From: Microbacterium sp. T2.11-28
GTDB taxonomy: Bacteria > Actinomycetota > Actinomycetes > Actinomycetales > Microbacteriaceae
Assembly: GCF_950097975.1 (NCBI RefSeq)
Contig: NZ_CATNHF010000030.1
Span: 1-64,000, forward strand
Length of the DNA: 64,000 bases
Direction: 5' to 3'
A program made the position numbers and the translations under genes. Shown here in pieces: positions 43,050 to 52,834 of this stretch (positions are counted from its first letter, which is position 1; every line of letters starts with the position of its first letter). The notes beneath the pieces are model-generated. The model did no database searches, had not been told where the DNA came from, and worked only from the letters and a program-made list of their open reading frames with translations.

Positions 43050-43114
43050 GGGTTCGTCCCGTGGGGGCAAGAGCGGGGGCCCCCGAGCCCCGATTGCCCC
43101 CACGGGACGAACCC
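43050..43114. repeat. Perfect 21-bp inverted repeat with a palindromic centre
   Basis: Arms at 43050-43070 (starting GGGTTCGTCCCGTGGGGG) and 43094-43114 are exact complements. The 23-base loop contains CGGGGGCCCCCG (43074-43085), itself a palindrome. It lies between gabT and puo, with no open reading frame inside. Confidence 0.95.
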
Positions 43115-43173
43115 TGCGCCTCTCCCCATAGGTCGTCTGCCGGCGTCGTCTCGTTCGCTCGAGAGGGGTTGGG

Positions 43174-44529
43174 TCAGTGCGCGGCGAGGGCGTCGGCGAC
43201 GACGTCGAGCCCCTCGTTCAGCAGGTCGTCGGGAATGCTGAGCGGCGGCAGGAAGCGGATCACGTTGCCGTACGTGCCGCAGGTGAGGACGATGACGCCT
43301 TCGGCGATCGCCGCCTTCGCCACGGCCGCCGTCAGGGCCGCATCCGGCTCCCGCGTCTCGGGGTGGGCGAACTCGGCCGCGATCATCGCGCCGTGCCCGC
43401 GGACCTCGCCGATGCGCGGGTCGCTCTGCTGCAGAGACTCGAGGCGGGCGCGGAGGATCCCCCCGATCTCACGCGCCCGCTCGAGCAGTCCGTCGTTCTC
43501 GAAGGCGTCGATCGCCGCGAGCGCCGCCGCACAGGCGACGGGGTTTCCGCCGTAGGTGCCGCCGAGGCCGCCCGCGTGCGCGGCGTCCATGATCTCGGCG
43601 CGGCCGGTGACCGCGGCCAGCGGCATGCCGCCGGCGATGCCCTTGGCCGTGGTGACGAGGTCGGGGACGATCCCGAACAGCTCACTGGCGAACATGGCGC
43701 CGGTGCGCGCGAAGCCCGACTGCACCTCGTCGGCGATGAAGACCACCCCGTTCGCGCGGCACCAGTCCACGAGCGCGGGGAGGAACCCGTCGGCGGGGAC
43801 GATGAAGCCGCCCTCGCCCTGGATCGGCTCGATGATCACGGCGGCGAGGTTGTCGGCGCCGATCTGCTTCTCCATGATCGAGATCGCCTTGGCCGCCGCC
43901 GCCGCGCCGGTCAGGCCGTCGCGGTACGGGTACGACATGGGCGCCCGGTAGATCTCGGAGGCGAAGGGCCCGAAGCCGCTCTTGTAGGGCATCGACTTGG
44001 CGGTGAGACCCATCGTCAGGTTGGTGCGGCCGTGGTAGCCGTGGTCGAAGGCGACGACCGCCGGGCGACCGGTGAACTTGCGGGCGATCTTCACCGCGTT
44101 CTCGACGGCCTCGGCCCCGGAGTTGAACAGTGCCGACTTCTTCGCGTGGTCGCCGGGGGTCAGGCGGTTCAGAGCCTCGGCCACCGCGACGTAGGACTCG
44201 TAGGGCGAGATCATGAAGCACGTGTGGGTGAACTGGGCGGCCTGCGCGGCGATCGCCTGGGCGACCTTCGGGTGCGCGTTGCCGACAGTCGTCACGGCGA
44301 TGCCCGATCCGAGGTCGATGAGCGAGTTGCCGTCGGCGTCGACGACGACGCCTCCGCCCGCGGCCACCGCTTCGACGGGGACCGTGTGGCCGACGCCCGC
44401 GGCGACGGCGGCGGCCTTGCGCGCGAGCAGCTCCTGAGAGCGCGGACCGGGGATCGGCGTGACCAGGCGGCGCTCCTGCGGGAGGGAGGGGCCGCCGAGC
44501 GGGAGGGCGTCGAGTTCGGCGAGGGTCAT
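43174..44529 (-). CDS. gabT: 4-aminobutyrate aminotransferase
   Basis: The protein has 451 residues, a class III PLP aminotransferase. NSGAEAVENAVKIARKFTGRPAVVAFDHGYHGRTNLTMGLT (read in parts) binds the cofactor phosphate, IIEPIQGEGGF and FIADEVQSGFARTG (Asp267) hold the pyridine ring, and Lys296 in TTAKGIAGG forms the Schiff base. It moves the amino group of GABA to 2-oxoglutarate, giving succinate semialdehyde. It is divergent from the PucR-type regulator gene and upstream of puo, from which a 21-bp inverted repeat separates it. Confidence 0.95.
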   Translation of the reverse strand: MTLAELDALPLGGPSLPQERRLVTPIPGPRSQELLARKAAAVAAGVGHTVPVEAVAAGGGVVVDADGNSLIDLGSGIAVTTVGNAHPKVAQAIAAQAAQFTHTCFMISPYESYVAVAEALNRLTPGDHAKKSALFNSGAEAVENAVKIARKFTGRPAVVAFDHGYHGRTNLTMGLTAKSMPYKSGFGPFASEIYRAPMSYPYRDGLTGAAAAAKAISIMEKQIGADNLAAVIIEPIQGEGGFIVPADGFLPALVDWCRANGVVFIADEVQSGFARTGAMFASELFGIVPDLVTTAKGIAGGMPLAAVTGRAEIMDAAHAGGLGGTYGGNPVACAAALAAIDAFENDGLLERAREIGGILRARLESLQQSDPRIGEVRGHGAMIAAEFAHPETREPDAALTAAVAKAAIAEGVIVLTCGTYGNVIRFLPPLSIPDDLLNEGLDVVADALAAH

Positions 44530-44574
44530 GCCGGTGAGCGTACGACGCGGACACCACGGTCCACAGCCGCCGCG

Positions 44575-44612
44575 GTGTACATTCTGACCAGACCTGCGTA
44601 CATCGCGTACAC
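44575..44612. promoter_or_regulatory. GTACA repeats in the gabT-pucR divergent gap
   Basis: GTGTACAT (44575-44582), GCGTACAT (44596-44603) and GCGTACAC (44605-44612) share an NGTACA core. GTGTAC and GTACAC also form outer inverted arms. The spacing suggests a multi-site operator, probably for the PucR-type protein. Confidence 0.45.
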
Positions 44613-44627
44613 CGACCCGAGGATGCC

Positions 44628-46154
44628 ATGATCCAGCCGACCCTGCGCGCCCTGCTGTCGCGGCGGGAGCTGCAGCTGCGGCTGGAGAGCGACGACGCCG
44701 CCCTCGCCCCCGACGCGCTCGACGCGCCGCTGCGGTGGGTGCACAGCTCCGACCTCCTCGATCCGACGCCGTTCCTCGCCGAGGAGCTGCTGCTGCTGAC
44801 GACGGGCACGCAGTTCGCCCCGGACGCCGGTGCCGACGTGTTCACCGGGTACGTCACGCGGCTGCGCACGCGCGGCGTGCGCGGGCTCGGCTTCGGGACC
44901 GAGGTCGCCCGCGACGGCATCCCGCGCCTGCTGTCCGAGGCCTGCGCGGCCGCCGGCATGCCGCTGTTCGAGGTCCCCTACCGCACGCCGTTCATCGCGT
45001 TGGCCCGCGCCAACGCCGAGGCGATCGCGGCGCAGGCCTATGCGCGGCGCACCTGGGCGCTCGATGCGCAGCGCGCCATCTCGCTCGCGGCGCTGCGGCC
45101 CGACGGCCTCGGGGCCACCGTGGCCGAGCTCGCCCGGCAGCTCGGCACGTGGGTGGGCATGTTCGACGCCGCCGGCGTGCTGACCCAGCGCCATCCGATC
45201 GACGGCATCGGCGAGCAGGTGCTCGCCCACCTCACGGCAGAGGTCGGATCGGTGCTGCGGCGCGGCGTCCGAGCGGGATCGACGCTCGACGTCGACGGTG
45301 CGCGGTTCACGCTGCAGACGCTCGGCCGCGGCGGACACCTCCGCGGGGCGATCGTCATCGCCGGCGGCGACCTCGACCTCGAGGGACGCGGGGTCGTCAC
45401 CTCGGTGATCGCGATGGCGGGACTCGCCCTCGAGCAGAACGTCGGACTCGGGAAGGCGCGCGGCGCGCTCCGCGCCGGACTCGTGCACAGCCTGCTCACG
45501 GGCGATCCGACGCTCGCGCGCCGGGTCTCGCGTGAGCTGTGGGGCGCCCTGCCGTCCGCCCCGATCGTCGTCGCCGTCGCGGAGGTCTCGCACGCGCGCG
45601 CCGATGCGGCCGTCGACTGGCTCGAGCTCGCCGTCACCGAGAACCGCGGCACCCTGTTCCACGGCCGGGGTCCGGACGGGCTGGTGGTCGTGGTCGCCGC
45701 CGAGCGCCGAGCCGTGCTCGACGAGTTCGCAGAGCTCTTCGAGGCCGCGGCGGGTGTCTCCGATCCCGTCGGCTACGCGGGGTTCGCCGACGCCCACGCC
45801 CAGGCGGTGACCGCCCGGCGGCGGTCCGCCCCGGGACGCGCGGCGGACTTCGCCGAGGTCGCCGCCGGCGGCATCCTCGGCCAGCTCGACACGGTCGAGG
45901 CGCGCGCTCTCGCCGAGTCCCGGTTGGCTCCGCTGCGCGAGCACGACCGCACCCAGGGCACGCAGCTGCTCCGGACCGTCCGCACCTGGCTGGAGCAGGA
46001 CGCCCGGATCGACGCGGCCGCCGAGGCGCTCGGCATCCATCGGCACACGGTCCGCGCCCGCGTCGCCCAGGCCCAGGCGCTGCTGGGCGTCGACCTCACG
46101 TCGTTCCCCGCCCGCGCCGAGCTGTGGGCCGCGCTGGTGACCGCCGACCGCTGA
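44628..46154 (+). CDS. PucR family transcriptional regulator
   Basis: The protein has 508 residues. The N-terminal PucR-like domain (about 1-125) contains RWVHSSDLLDPTPFLAEELLLLTTG, a GGDEF-like middle domain follows, and the C-terminal helix-turn-helix is LLRTVRTWLEQDARIDAAAEALGIHRHTVRARVAQAQ (read in halves). Such proteins activate catabolic genes for purines, GABA or other nitrogen sources (the B. subtilis GabR analogue is unrelated; actinobacterial PucR-type activators of gabT exist). Its divergence from gabT, with repeats in the 98-base gap, implies it controls the putrescine/GABA genes. Confidence 0.9.
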   Translation: MIQPTLRALLSRRELQLRLESDDAALAPDALDAPLRWVHSSDLLDPTPFLAEELLLLTTGTQFAPDAGADVFTGYVTRLRTRGVRGLGFGTEVARDGIPRLLSEACAAAGMPLFEVPYRTPFIALARANAEAIAAQAYARRTWALDAQRAISLAALRPDGLGATVAELARQLGTWVGMFDAAGVLTQRHPIDGIGEQVLAHLTAEVGSVLRRGVRAGSTLDVDGARFTLQTLGRGGHLRGAIVIAGGDLDLEGRGVVTSVIAMAGLALEQNVGLGKARGALRAGLVHSLLTGDPTLARRVSRELWGALPSAPIVVAVAEVSHARADAAVDWLELAVTENRGTLFHGRGPDGLVVVVAAERRAVLDEFAELFEAAAGVSDPVGYAGFADAHAQAVTARRRSAPGRAADFAEVAAGGILGQLDTVEARALAESRLAPLREHDRTQGTQLLRTVRTWLEQDARIDAAAEALGIHRHTVRARVAQAQALLGVDLTSFPARAELWAALVTADR

Positions 46155-46190
46155 GACCCGCGCCGCTCAGCCCGCGAGCGCTTCCCTCGC

Positions 46191-46268
46191 GAACCGACAC
46201 GCCCCGTGCGAGCCGACACGCCCCGTGCCGCACGCAGCGTGTCGGCTCGGTGAAATCGTGTCGGCTCG
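46191..46268. repeat. Repeat family B: nested GAGCCGACACG / CGTGTCGGCTC arms
   Basis: Left arms GAACCGACACG (46191) and GAGCCGACACG (46210-46220) each followed by CCCCGTGC; right arms CGTGTCGGCTC at 46238-46248 and 46257-46267. Two alternative stems are possible. It lies between the convergent pucR- and ramB-type genes and probably ends both transcripts. Confidence 0.85.
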
Positions 46269-46310
46269 GCGGATGCACTCCTCCGCGACTGCTGCCGGTC
46301 AGGAGGTCCC

Positions 46311-47777
46311 TCACGACGCCGGGGAGTGCCCCTCGAGGAACTCGTACAGATCGGTCGTGTCGACGCCGGGGAAGGCGCCCGTCGGGAGGGTCGCCAGCAG
46401 CGTCCGCGGCGTCCGCACGTTCGGCCACGCCTGATCGCGCCATACGCTCTCCAGCTCGGCGGGCGCGCGGCGGCAGCAGACCTCCACGGCATGCCGCGAC
46501 ACGCCGCGGTTGGACGTCTCACGACCGATGAACCACTTCGTGTCGTCGAAGCGCACCCCGACGCTCACCGAATGCGCGCCCTCGCTCGAGGCCTCTACCC
46601 GCGCGGTGCACCAGTAGGTGCCGTTCCCGGTGTCGGTGTACTGGTAGTACGGGTTGAACTTGTCGGGGATGTCGAAGACGACGCGGCTCGTCCACCGGCG
46701 GCAGCACAGCTGACCCTCGATCGCGCCGAGCCGGTCGGCCGGGAAGTTCACGTCGTCGTTCTCGTACGCCTTCGTGATGGTCCCCGACTCGTGGACCTTC
46801 AGAAAGTGCACCGGGATGCCCAGGTGCGGCGTCGCGAGATTCGTGAACCGGTGCGCGGCCGTCTCGTACGACACCGAGTAGGCGTCGCGGAGGTCCTCGA
46901 TCGAGATCGCGCGGCGCGCCTTGGCGTCCTGCAGGAACGGCACGGCGTCGGCCTCGGGGATGAGGAGCGCGCCGGTGAGGTAGTTCGTCTCGACGCGCTG
47001 GCGCAGGAACTCGGCGTACGACCGCGGCTCGCTGTGCCCGAGGATCCGGCTCGACAGCGCCTGCAGCACGGCGGTGCGGGAGTCCCCCTTCGCCGGCACG
47101 GTGCTCGAGAGGTAGAGCCGGCCGTTCTTGAGGTCGGCGACGCTGCGCACCGACGGCGGGAGGTCGGGCACGTAGTGGAGGGAGAACCCCAGGTGGGCGG
47201 CGATGTCGGAGGCGCTCCGCTGCGTGAGGGGCCCGCCCGGATGATCGACGGCGTCGAGGATGCCGCGGGCCTGCGCCTCGAGGTCGGCGAAGTAGTTGTC
47301 CTGGCGGCGCATGAGGTGGCGCAGTTCGACGTTCGCCCGTCGCGCCTCCTCCGGCGTCGCGGAGCGCTCGTCGTGGAGACGTTCGATCTCGCCCTGGAGT
47401 GCGAGCAGCGCGCGCAGGGCGTCGTCCGGCACGGCCTTGCCGATGCGGAAGGGCGAGATGCCGAGCGACTGGAACGTCTGGCCCTTCATGGCGCGCTCGA
47501 GGGCGATCTCCATCGTCGACCGCTCGTCGAGGGTCTCGGCCTCCAGCAGCGCGTCGATCGTGGTGCCGAGGGCGCGGGCGATCGCCTGCAGGAGCGTGAG
47601 CTTGGGCTCGCGCTTGCCGGTCTCGATCATCGACAGCTGGCTGGGCGCGCGGTCGACGGCGGCAGCGAGCTCTTCGAGGGTGAGCCCCTGCGCCGTCCGC
47701 AGCTGCCGGATACGGCGCCCGATGGTCAGCGCATCGGCGCCGCCTGCGGGTTCGTCGATCACGTCGTTGTCGATCAT
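46311..47777 (-). CDS. ramB: RamB-type short-chain fatty acyl transcriptional regulator
   Basis: The protein has 488 residues from the ATG at 47777. An XRE helix-turn-helix ([41 protein letters not shown], read in halves) is followed by the ImmA/IrrE-like region ([31 protein letters not shown]) and a C-terminal DUF2083 domain with paired cysteines (LCCRRW, EVCCRR). This is the architecture of Corynebacterium RamB, which represses aceA, aceB and acetate genes. It is divergent from aceA across 160 bases, and a RamB-like AT-rich site lies between. Confidence 0.9.
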   Translation of the reverse strand: MIDNDVIDEPAGGADALTIGRRIRQLRTAQGLTLEELAAAVDRAPSQLSMIETGKREPKLTLLQAIARALGTTIDALLEAETLDERSTMEIALERAMKGQTFQSLGISPFRIGKAVPDDALRALLALQGEIERLHDERSATPEEARRANVELRHLMRRQDNYFADLEAQARGILDAVDHPGGPLTQRSASDIAAHLGFSLHYVPDLPPSVRSVADLKNGRLYLSSTVPAKGDSRTAVLQALSSRILGHSEPRSYAEFLRQRVETNYLTGALLIPEADAVPFLQDAKARRAISIEDLRDAYSVSYETAAHRFTNLATPHLGIPVHFLKVHESGTITKAYENDDVNFPADRLGAIEGQLCCRRWTSRVVFDIPDKFNPYYQYTDTGNGTYWCTARVEASSEGAHSVSVGVRFDDTKWFIGRETSNRGVSRHAVEVCCRRAPAELESVWRDQAWPNVRTPRTLLATLPTGAFPGVDTTDLYEFLEGHSPAS

Positions 47778-47816
47778 GCGGGCGAGTGTGCCACACGAGC
47801 GACCTCGATGCATCAC

Positions 47817-47828
47817 ATTTGCAGAAAT
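47817..47828. promoter_or_regulatory. RamB-like binding site
   Basis: ATTTGCAGAAAT, an AT-rich island in the ramB-aceA gap, close to the AAAGTTTGCAAA-type sites of Corynebacterium RamB. A degenerate GAACTTCACACG element follows at 47836. Confidence 0.5.
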
Positions 47829-47937
47829 TCCGCCGAACTTCACACGTCGAATGGTCGTATTGGCCGTGATTATTCACCCAGAGTGGATGCCACGACCACC
47901 CGGGCACCGTCGCCCGGCATCCGACGAAGGAGACACC

Positions 47938-49269
47938 ATGACGATCCACTCCACCCCCGGACGACCCGCACTGCGTGCCGGAGACCAGGTCGAGACGGCC
48001 GCCGAGCTCCAGGAGCAGTGGGCCACCGACCCCCGCTGGGACGGTATCGAGCGCACCTACACGGCCGAGGACGTCATCCGGCTGCGCGGCTCGGTCCGCG
48101 AGGAGAACACGCTCGCCCGCCGCGGCGCGGAGAACCTCTGGAACCTCCTCCAGACCGAGGACTACATCCGGGCGCTCGGCGCGTACACCGGCGGTCAGGC
48201 GGTCCAGCAGGTGCGGGCCGGCCTGAAGGCGATCTACCTCTCGGGCTGGCAGGTCGCCGCCGACGGGAACCTCGCCGGTCAGACCTACCCCGACCAGAGC
48301 CTCTACCCCGCCAACTCGGTGCCGTCCGTGGTGCGCCGCATCAACAACGCGCTGCTGCGGCAGGACCAGATCGAGCACGCGGAGGCCTACGACGGGGAGG
48401 GCGAGATCACCCGCGACTGGCTGGCGCCCATCGTCGCAGATGCCGAGGCCGGCTTCGGCGGCCCCCTGAACGCGTACGAGCTCGCGCACTCGCTCATCCA
48501 GGCCGGTGCCGCGGGCATCCACTGGGAGGACCAGCTCGCGAGCGAGAAGAAGTGCGGCCACCTCGGCGGCAAGGTGCTCGTGCCCACCCAGCAGCACATC
48601 CGCACGCTGAATGCGGCGCGACTGGCCGCCGATGTGGCGGGCGTCCCCACCGTCATCATCGCCCGCACCGACGCCCTGGCGGCCGACCTGCTCACGAGCG
48701 ACGTCGACCCGCGTGACCAGGAGTTCACCACCGGCGAGCGCACGAGCGAGGGCTTCTACCGCGTGCGCCCCGGACTGGAGTCGGTCATCAGCCGCGGCCT
48801 CGCCTTCGCGCCGTACGCCGACCTCATCTGGGTCGAGACCGGCGAGCCCGACATCGAACTGGCACGGGAGTTCGCCGCGGCCATCCACGAGAAGTTCCCC
48901 GGCAAGCTGCTCGCCTACAACTGCTCGCCGAGCTTCAACTGGAAGCGCCACCTCGACGACGCGCAGATCGCCTCGTTCCAGCAGGACCTCGCCGACCTCG
49001 GCTACGCCTTCCAGTTCATCACGCTGGCCGGCTTCCACGCCCTGAACCACTCGATGTTCGACCTGGCCTCCGGCTACGCCGAGCGCGCCATGAGCGCCTA
49101 CGTCGAGCTGCAGGAGGCGGAGTTCGCCGCCGAGGCCCGCGGCTACACCGCGACCAAGCACCAGCGCGAGGCCGGCACCGGCTACTTCGACGTCGTCTCG
49201 ACGGCGCTGAACCCCGACAGCGCCACCCTCGCGCTCGTCGGGTCGACCGAGGCCGCGCAGTTCCACTGA
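47938..49269 (+). CDS. aceA: Isocitrate lyase
   Basis: The protein has 443 residues, close to the 432 of Corynebacterium Ace[43 protein letters not shown] (metal-binding acidic residues), the active-site loop [16 protein letters not shown] with the catalytic Cys, and IWVETGEPD are all conserved. It splits isocitrate into glyoxylate and succinate. GAAGGAG lies 7 bases before the ATG. It is divergent from the ramB-type gene and 118 bases upstream of aceB. Confidence 0.97.
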   Translation: MTIHSTPGRPALRAGDQVETAAELQEQWATDPRWDGIERTYTAEDVIRLRGSVREENTLARRGAENLWNLLQTEDYIRALGAYTGGQAVQQVRAGLKAIYLSGWQVAADGNLAGQTYPDQSLYPANSVPSVVRRINNALLRQDQIEHAEAYDGEGEITRDWLAPIVADAEAGFGGPLNAYELAHSLIQAGAAGIHWEDQLASEKKCGHLGGKVLVPTQQHIRTLNAARLAADVAGVPTVIIARTDALAADLLTSDVDPRDQEFTTGERTSEGFYRVRPGLESVISRGLAFAPYADLIWVETGEPDIELAREFAAAIHEKFPGKLLAYNCSPSFNWKRHLDDAQIASFQQDLADLGYAFQFITLAGFHALNHSMFDLASGYAERAMSAYVELQEAEFAAEARGYTATKHQREAGTGYFDVVSTALNPDSATLALVGSTEAAQFH

Positions 49270-49277
49270 TCCGCCGC

Positions 49278-49337
49278 CGTTCCGTCTCCTCGCTCCGCAT
49301 GACCCCCGGTCGTCGAGCGAGCGCAGCGAGACGAACG
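49278..49337. repeat. Dispersed repeat family A between aceA and aceB
   Basis: A degraded forward half (CGTTCCGTCTCCTCGCTCCGC) is followed by an inverted copy ending GAGCGCAGCGAGACGAACG at about 49336. The pair can fold and lies only 50 bases before aceB. Confidence 0.8.
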
Positions 49338-49387
49338 CACCACCGCCAACGGCACCGACACCACCACCGACACAGAAGGACAGGGCC

Positions 49388-51052
49388 ATGACTCCCACCG
49401 CCACGGGCACCGCGCCCACCACGCCGACGACCACCTCTCCCGCGCCCGCCGCCGGACCCCGCATCGACGTGACCGGGCCGATGCGCCCGCGCTACGACGA
49501 GATCCTCACCACCGAGGCGCTCGCCTTCGTCACCGAGCTCCATCACCGGTTCTCGGGGCGGCGCCACGACCGCCTCGCCGACCGCATGCGCCGCCGGTTC
49601 GAGATCGGGAACGGCCACGACCCGCAGTTCCGCAGCGACACCGCGCACATCCGCGACGACGCCACCTGGCGGGTGGCGGGCCCCGGGCCCGGCCTGGAGG
49701 ACCGTCGCGTCGAGATCACCGGGCCGACCGACCCGAAGATGACGATCAACGCGCTGAACTCCGGCGCACGGGTGTGGCTCGCCGACCAGGAGGACGCGAC
49801 GAGCCCGACCTGGGCGAACGTCATCGAGGGGCAGCTGTCGCTGTTCGACGCGATCCGCGGACAGCTGCGCTACACCTCGCCGGAGGGCAAGGAGTACGCG
49901 GTCACCGCCGAGCGCACCCCCACGATCGTGATGCGCCCCCGCGGCTGGCACCTCGTCGAGAAGCACCTGCGGTACACCGACCGCACGGGGCGCGCGCTGG
50001 CTGCCTCGGGATCGCTCGTCGACTACGGGCTGTACTTCTTCCACAACGCGCAGGCGCTCATCGCGAACGGCGTCGGGCCCTACTTCTACCTGCCCAAGCT
50101 CGAGTCCGCCGAAGAGGCCAAGCTGTGGGACGACGTCTTCACCTTCAGCGAGGAGTACATCGGCATCCCGCACGGCACGATCCGCGCGACCGTGCTGATC
50201 GAGACGCTGCCTGCCGCGTTCGAGATGGAGGAGATCCTCTTCGAGCTGCGCGATCACGTCGCGGGATTGAACGCCGGGCGGTGGGACTACATCTTCTCGA
50301 TGATCAAGAACTACCGCGGTCGCGGTGCCCGGTTCGTGCTGCCCGACCGCAGCCAGGTCACGATGACCGTGCCGTTCATGCGGGCGTACACCGAGCTGCT
50401 CGTGCAGACCTGCCACAAGCGGGGCGCCTTCGCCATCGGCGGCATGAGCGCCTTCATCCCGAACCGGCGCGACCCCGAGGTCACCGCGCAGGCGTTCGAG
50501 AAGGTGACCGCCGACAAGCGGCGCGAGGCGGGCGACGGATTCGACGGCACCTGGGTCGCCCATCCCGACCTGATCCCGGTCGCGCAGGCGGAGTTCGACG
50601 CGGTCCTCGGCGACCGGCCGAACCAGGTGGACCGCCTGCGCCCCGAGGTCGCCGTGACGGCGTCGCAGCTCATCGACGTGCACATCGGCCTGCCGATCAC
50701 CGCGGCGGGGGTGAAGGGGAACGTCTCGGTCGCGATCCGCTACATCGAGGCGTGGCTCCGCGGCCTGGGCGCGGTCGCGATCGACAACCTGATGGAGGAT
50801 GCGGCGACGGCCGAGATCAGCCGCAGCCAGGTGTGGCAGTGGATCCACCAGGACCGGGTCACCGACGACGGCACCGCCATCACGGCGGCGTACATCGAAA
50901 CGCTCATCGACGAGGTGCTGGCGTCGGCGGAGCGCCGCAGCGGCGACCGGTTCGACGACGCCGCCGAGGTGTTCCGCGAGGTCGCACTGGGGCAGGACTT
51001 CCCCGCGTTCCTCACGATCCCCGCCTACCACCGGTACCTGTCCGAGGACTGA
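49388..51052 (+). CDS. aceB: Malate synthase A
   Basis: The protein has 554 residues, typical for the A isoform. [34 protein letters not shown] (read in parts; the first words are EITGPTDPK) marks the TIM barrel start; [33 protein letters not shown] and [13 protein letters not shown] are the substrate and Mg-binding segments; the C-terminal plug ends [10 protein letters not shown]. It condenses glyoxylate with acetyl-CoA to malate. AGAAGGA precedes the ATG. Together with aceA it completes the glyoxylate shunt and can absorb succinate-pathway carbon. Confidence 0.97.
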   Translation: [554 protein letters not shown]

Positions 51053-51068
51053 GCCGGCACCGCCCGCC

Positions 51069-51112
51069 CACGATTCCCGGCATCCCCGACGGAGAGGGTG
51101 CCGGGAATCGTG
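51069..51112 (+). terminator. aceB terminator
   Basis: Perfect 14-bp arms CACGATTCCCGGCA / TGCCGGGAATCGTG with a 16-base loop, 16 bases beyond the aceB stop. Confidence 0.85.
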
Positions 51113-51188
51113 TGCGCGGGATGTCGATCCCTTCCGCGGCCGTTCGACGTGTTCACGTAACGTCGCTCACGACGGAAAGGAAACGACG

Positions 51189-51524
51189 ATGCGCTATCTC
51201 ATGCTGGTCCTCACCGACCCCGACCTCGCCGAGGCCGAAGAGACACCGATCACGATCGAGGAATGGGCGGGCGAGACCTATGGCACCGGCCGCGCCGTCG
51301 AGGGCGATCGCCTGCGGCCGGCAGCCGAGGCCAAGACGATCCGCCGCCGCCGGGGCGAGGTGATCGTCAGCGACGGCCCCTTCGCCGAGGCGTACGAGCT
51401 CATCGGCGGCTTCGACGTCCTCGAGTGCGAGAGCCTCGACGAGGCGATCGAGCTCGCCTCCCGTCACCCCATGGCCGCAGGCGGCGTGATCCAGCTCCAC
51501 CCCGCCTGGCCCCTGGACCTCTGA
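51189..51524 (+). CDS. YCII/DGPF-domain small protein
   Basis: The protein has 111 residues. MRYLMLVLTDPDLAE at the start and IVSDGPFAEAYELIGGFDVLECESLDEAIELASRHPMAAGGVIQLHP (read in halves) are the DGPF/YCII fold (ferredoxin-like, catalytic His-Asp pair in distant relatives). Such genes usually accompany an ECF sigma factor gene, but none is adjacent here. GGAAAGGAAACG precedes the ATG, so it is translated from a normal leader. The function is unknown. Confidence 0.88.
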   Translation: MRYLMLVLTDPDLAEAEETPITIEEWAGETYGTGRAVEGDRLRPAAEAKTIRRRRGEVIVSDGPFAEAYELIGGFDVLECESLDEAIELASRHPMAAGGVIQLHPAWPLDL

Positions 51525-51583
51525 CGCTCCTCCGGCGCCGATCATCCGGCACCTGCGGGTGACCGCGGGGAGCGCGTCCCGGC

Positions 51584-51589
51584 TACGCT
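51584..51589 (+). promoter_or_regulatory. Candidate -10 box of the leaderless aminotransferase gene
   Basis: TACGCT, 6 bases before the GTG at 51596; no Shine-Dalgarno sequence between. Confidence 0.5.
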
Positions 51590-51595
51590 CGTAGC

Positions 51596-52813
51596 GTGAC
51601 CGAACGCGCTCCCCTGCCCCGCACTCCCCGCGTCTCCGCGAAGCTCAGCGCCATCGCCGAGTCGGCGACCCTCAAGGTCGACGCCAAGGCCAAGGCCCTG
51701 CAGGCCGCGGGGCGCCCCGTGATCTCCTACGCCGCCGGCGAGCCCGACTTCGCGACCCCGCAGTTCATCGTCGACGCCGCCGCCGAGGCGCTGCACGACC
51801 CCGCCAACTTCCGCTACACCCCCGCCGCCGGTCTGCCGGTGCTGCGCGAGGCCATCGCCGCCAAGACGCTGCGCGACTCGGGCCTCGAGGTCTCCGCCGC
51901 CCAGGTGATCGTCACCAACGGCGGCAAGCAGGCCGTCTACCAGGCGTTCCAGGCCGTCGTGAACCCGGGTGACGAAGTGCTGCTGCCCGCCCCGTACTGG
52001 ACCACCTACCCCGAGGCGATCGCGCTGGCTGACGGCGTGCCGGTGGAGGTGTTCGCGGGTGCCGACCAGGACTACAAGGTGACCGTCGAGCAGCTGGAGG
52101 CGGCGCGCACCGAGCGCACCACCGTGCTCGTGTTCGTGTCGCCCTCCAACCCGACGGGATCGGTCTACACGCCCGAGGAGACCCGCGCCATCGGCCAATG
52201 GGCCCTCGAGCACGGCATCTGGGTGATCAGCGACGAGATCTACCAGAACCTCGTGTACGAGGGCGCCCGAGCGGTGTCGATCGTCGAGGCCGTCCCCGAG
52301 CTCGCCGGCCAGACGATCCTCGTCAACGGCGTCGCGAAGACCTACGCGATGACCGGATGGCGTGTGGGCTGGATGGTGGGACCGGCGGCCGCGATCAAGG
52401 TCGCCGGCAACCTCCAGTCGCACCTCAGCTCCAACGTCAACAACGTGGCCCAGCGCGCGGCCCTGGCCGCCCTCACCGGCCCCCAGACGGAGGCCGAGGA
52501 GATGCGCCAGGCGTTCGACCGGCGCCGCCGCCTCATCGTCTCGGAGCTCGCGAAGATCCCTGGCGTCACCGTGCCGAACCCGCTCGGCGCCTTCTACGTG
52601 TACCCGGACGTGCGCGGACTGCTGGGGCGCGACTGGCACGGCACGACCGTCTCGACGTCGCTCGAGCTCGCCGACCTCATCCTCGAGCAGGCCGAGGTCG
52701 CCGTGGTGCCCGGTGAGGCGTTCGGCCCGAGCGGCTATCTGCGCCTGTCGTACGCGCTCGGCGACGACGCGCTCCTGGAGGGCGTGCAGCGCCTGCAGAA
52801 GCTCTTCGGCTGA
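51596..52813 (+). CDS. aspC: Pyridoxal phosphate-dependent aspartate aminotransferase-type enzyme
   Basis: The protein has 405 residues, class I aminotransferase. [50 protein letters not shown] (cofactor phosphate), [16 protein letters not shown] (Asn), [13 protein letters not shown] (Asp, Tyr) and [17 protein letters not shown] with the Schiff-base Lys are intact. The subfamily is Ib aspartate/prephenate aminotransferase as found next to murB and secE in streptomycetes. It starts with GTG with a TACGCT box 6 bases upstream, so is probably leaderless. It is convergent with murB. Confidence 0.92.
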   Translation: MTERAPLPRTPRVSAKLSAIAESATLKVDAKAKALQAAGRPVISYAAGEPDFATPQFIVDAAAEALHDPANFRYTPAAGLPVLREAIAAKTLRDSGLEVSAAQVIVTNGGKQAVYQAFQAVVNPGDEVLLPAPYWTTYPEAIALADGVPVEVFAGADQDYKVTVEQLEAARTERTTVLVFVSPSNPTGSVYTPEETRAIGQWALEHGIWVISDEIYQNLVYEGARAVSIVEAVPELAGQTILVNGVAKTYAMTGWRVGWMVGPAAAIKVAGNLQSHLSSNVNNVAQRAALAALTGPQTEAEEMRQAFDRRRRLIVSELAKIPGVTVPNPLGAFYVYPDVRGLLGRDWHGTTVSTSLELADLILEQAEVAVVPGEAFGPSGYLRLSYALGDDALLEGVQRLQKLFG

Positions 52814-52834
52814 GAGGTCGCGCGCCCCATGGCG

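Noticed and set aside
43050..43114. An insertion sequence
   Set aside because: The 21-bp arms enclose only 23 bases; there is no transposase and no clear target duplication, so it is listed only as an inverted repeat.
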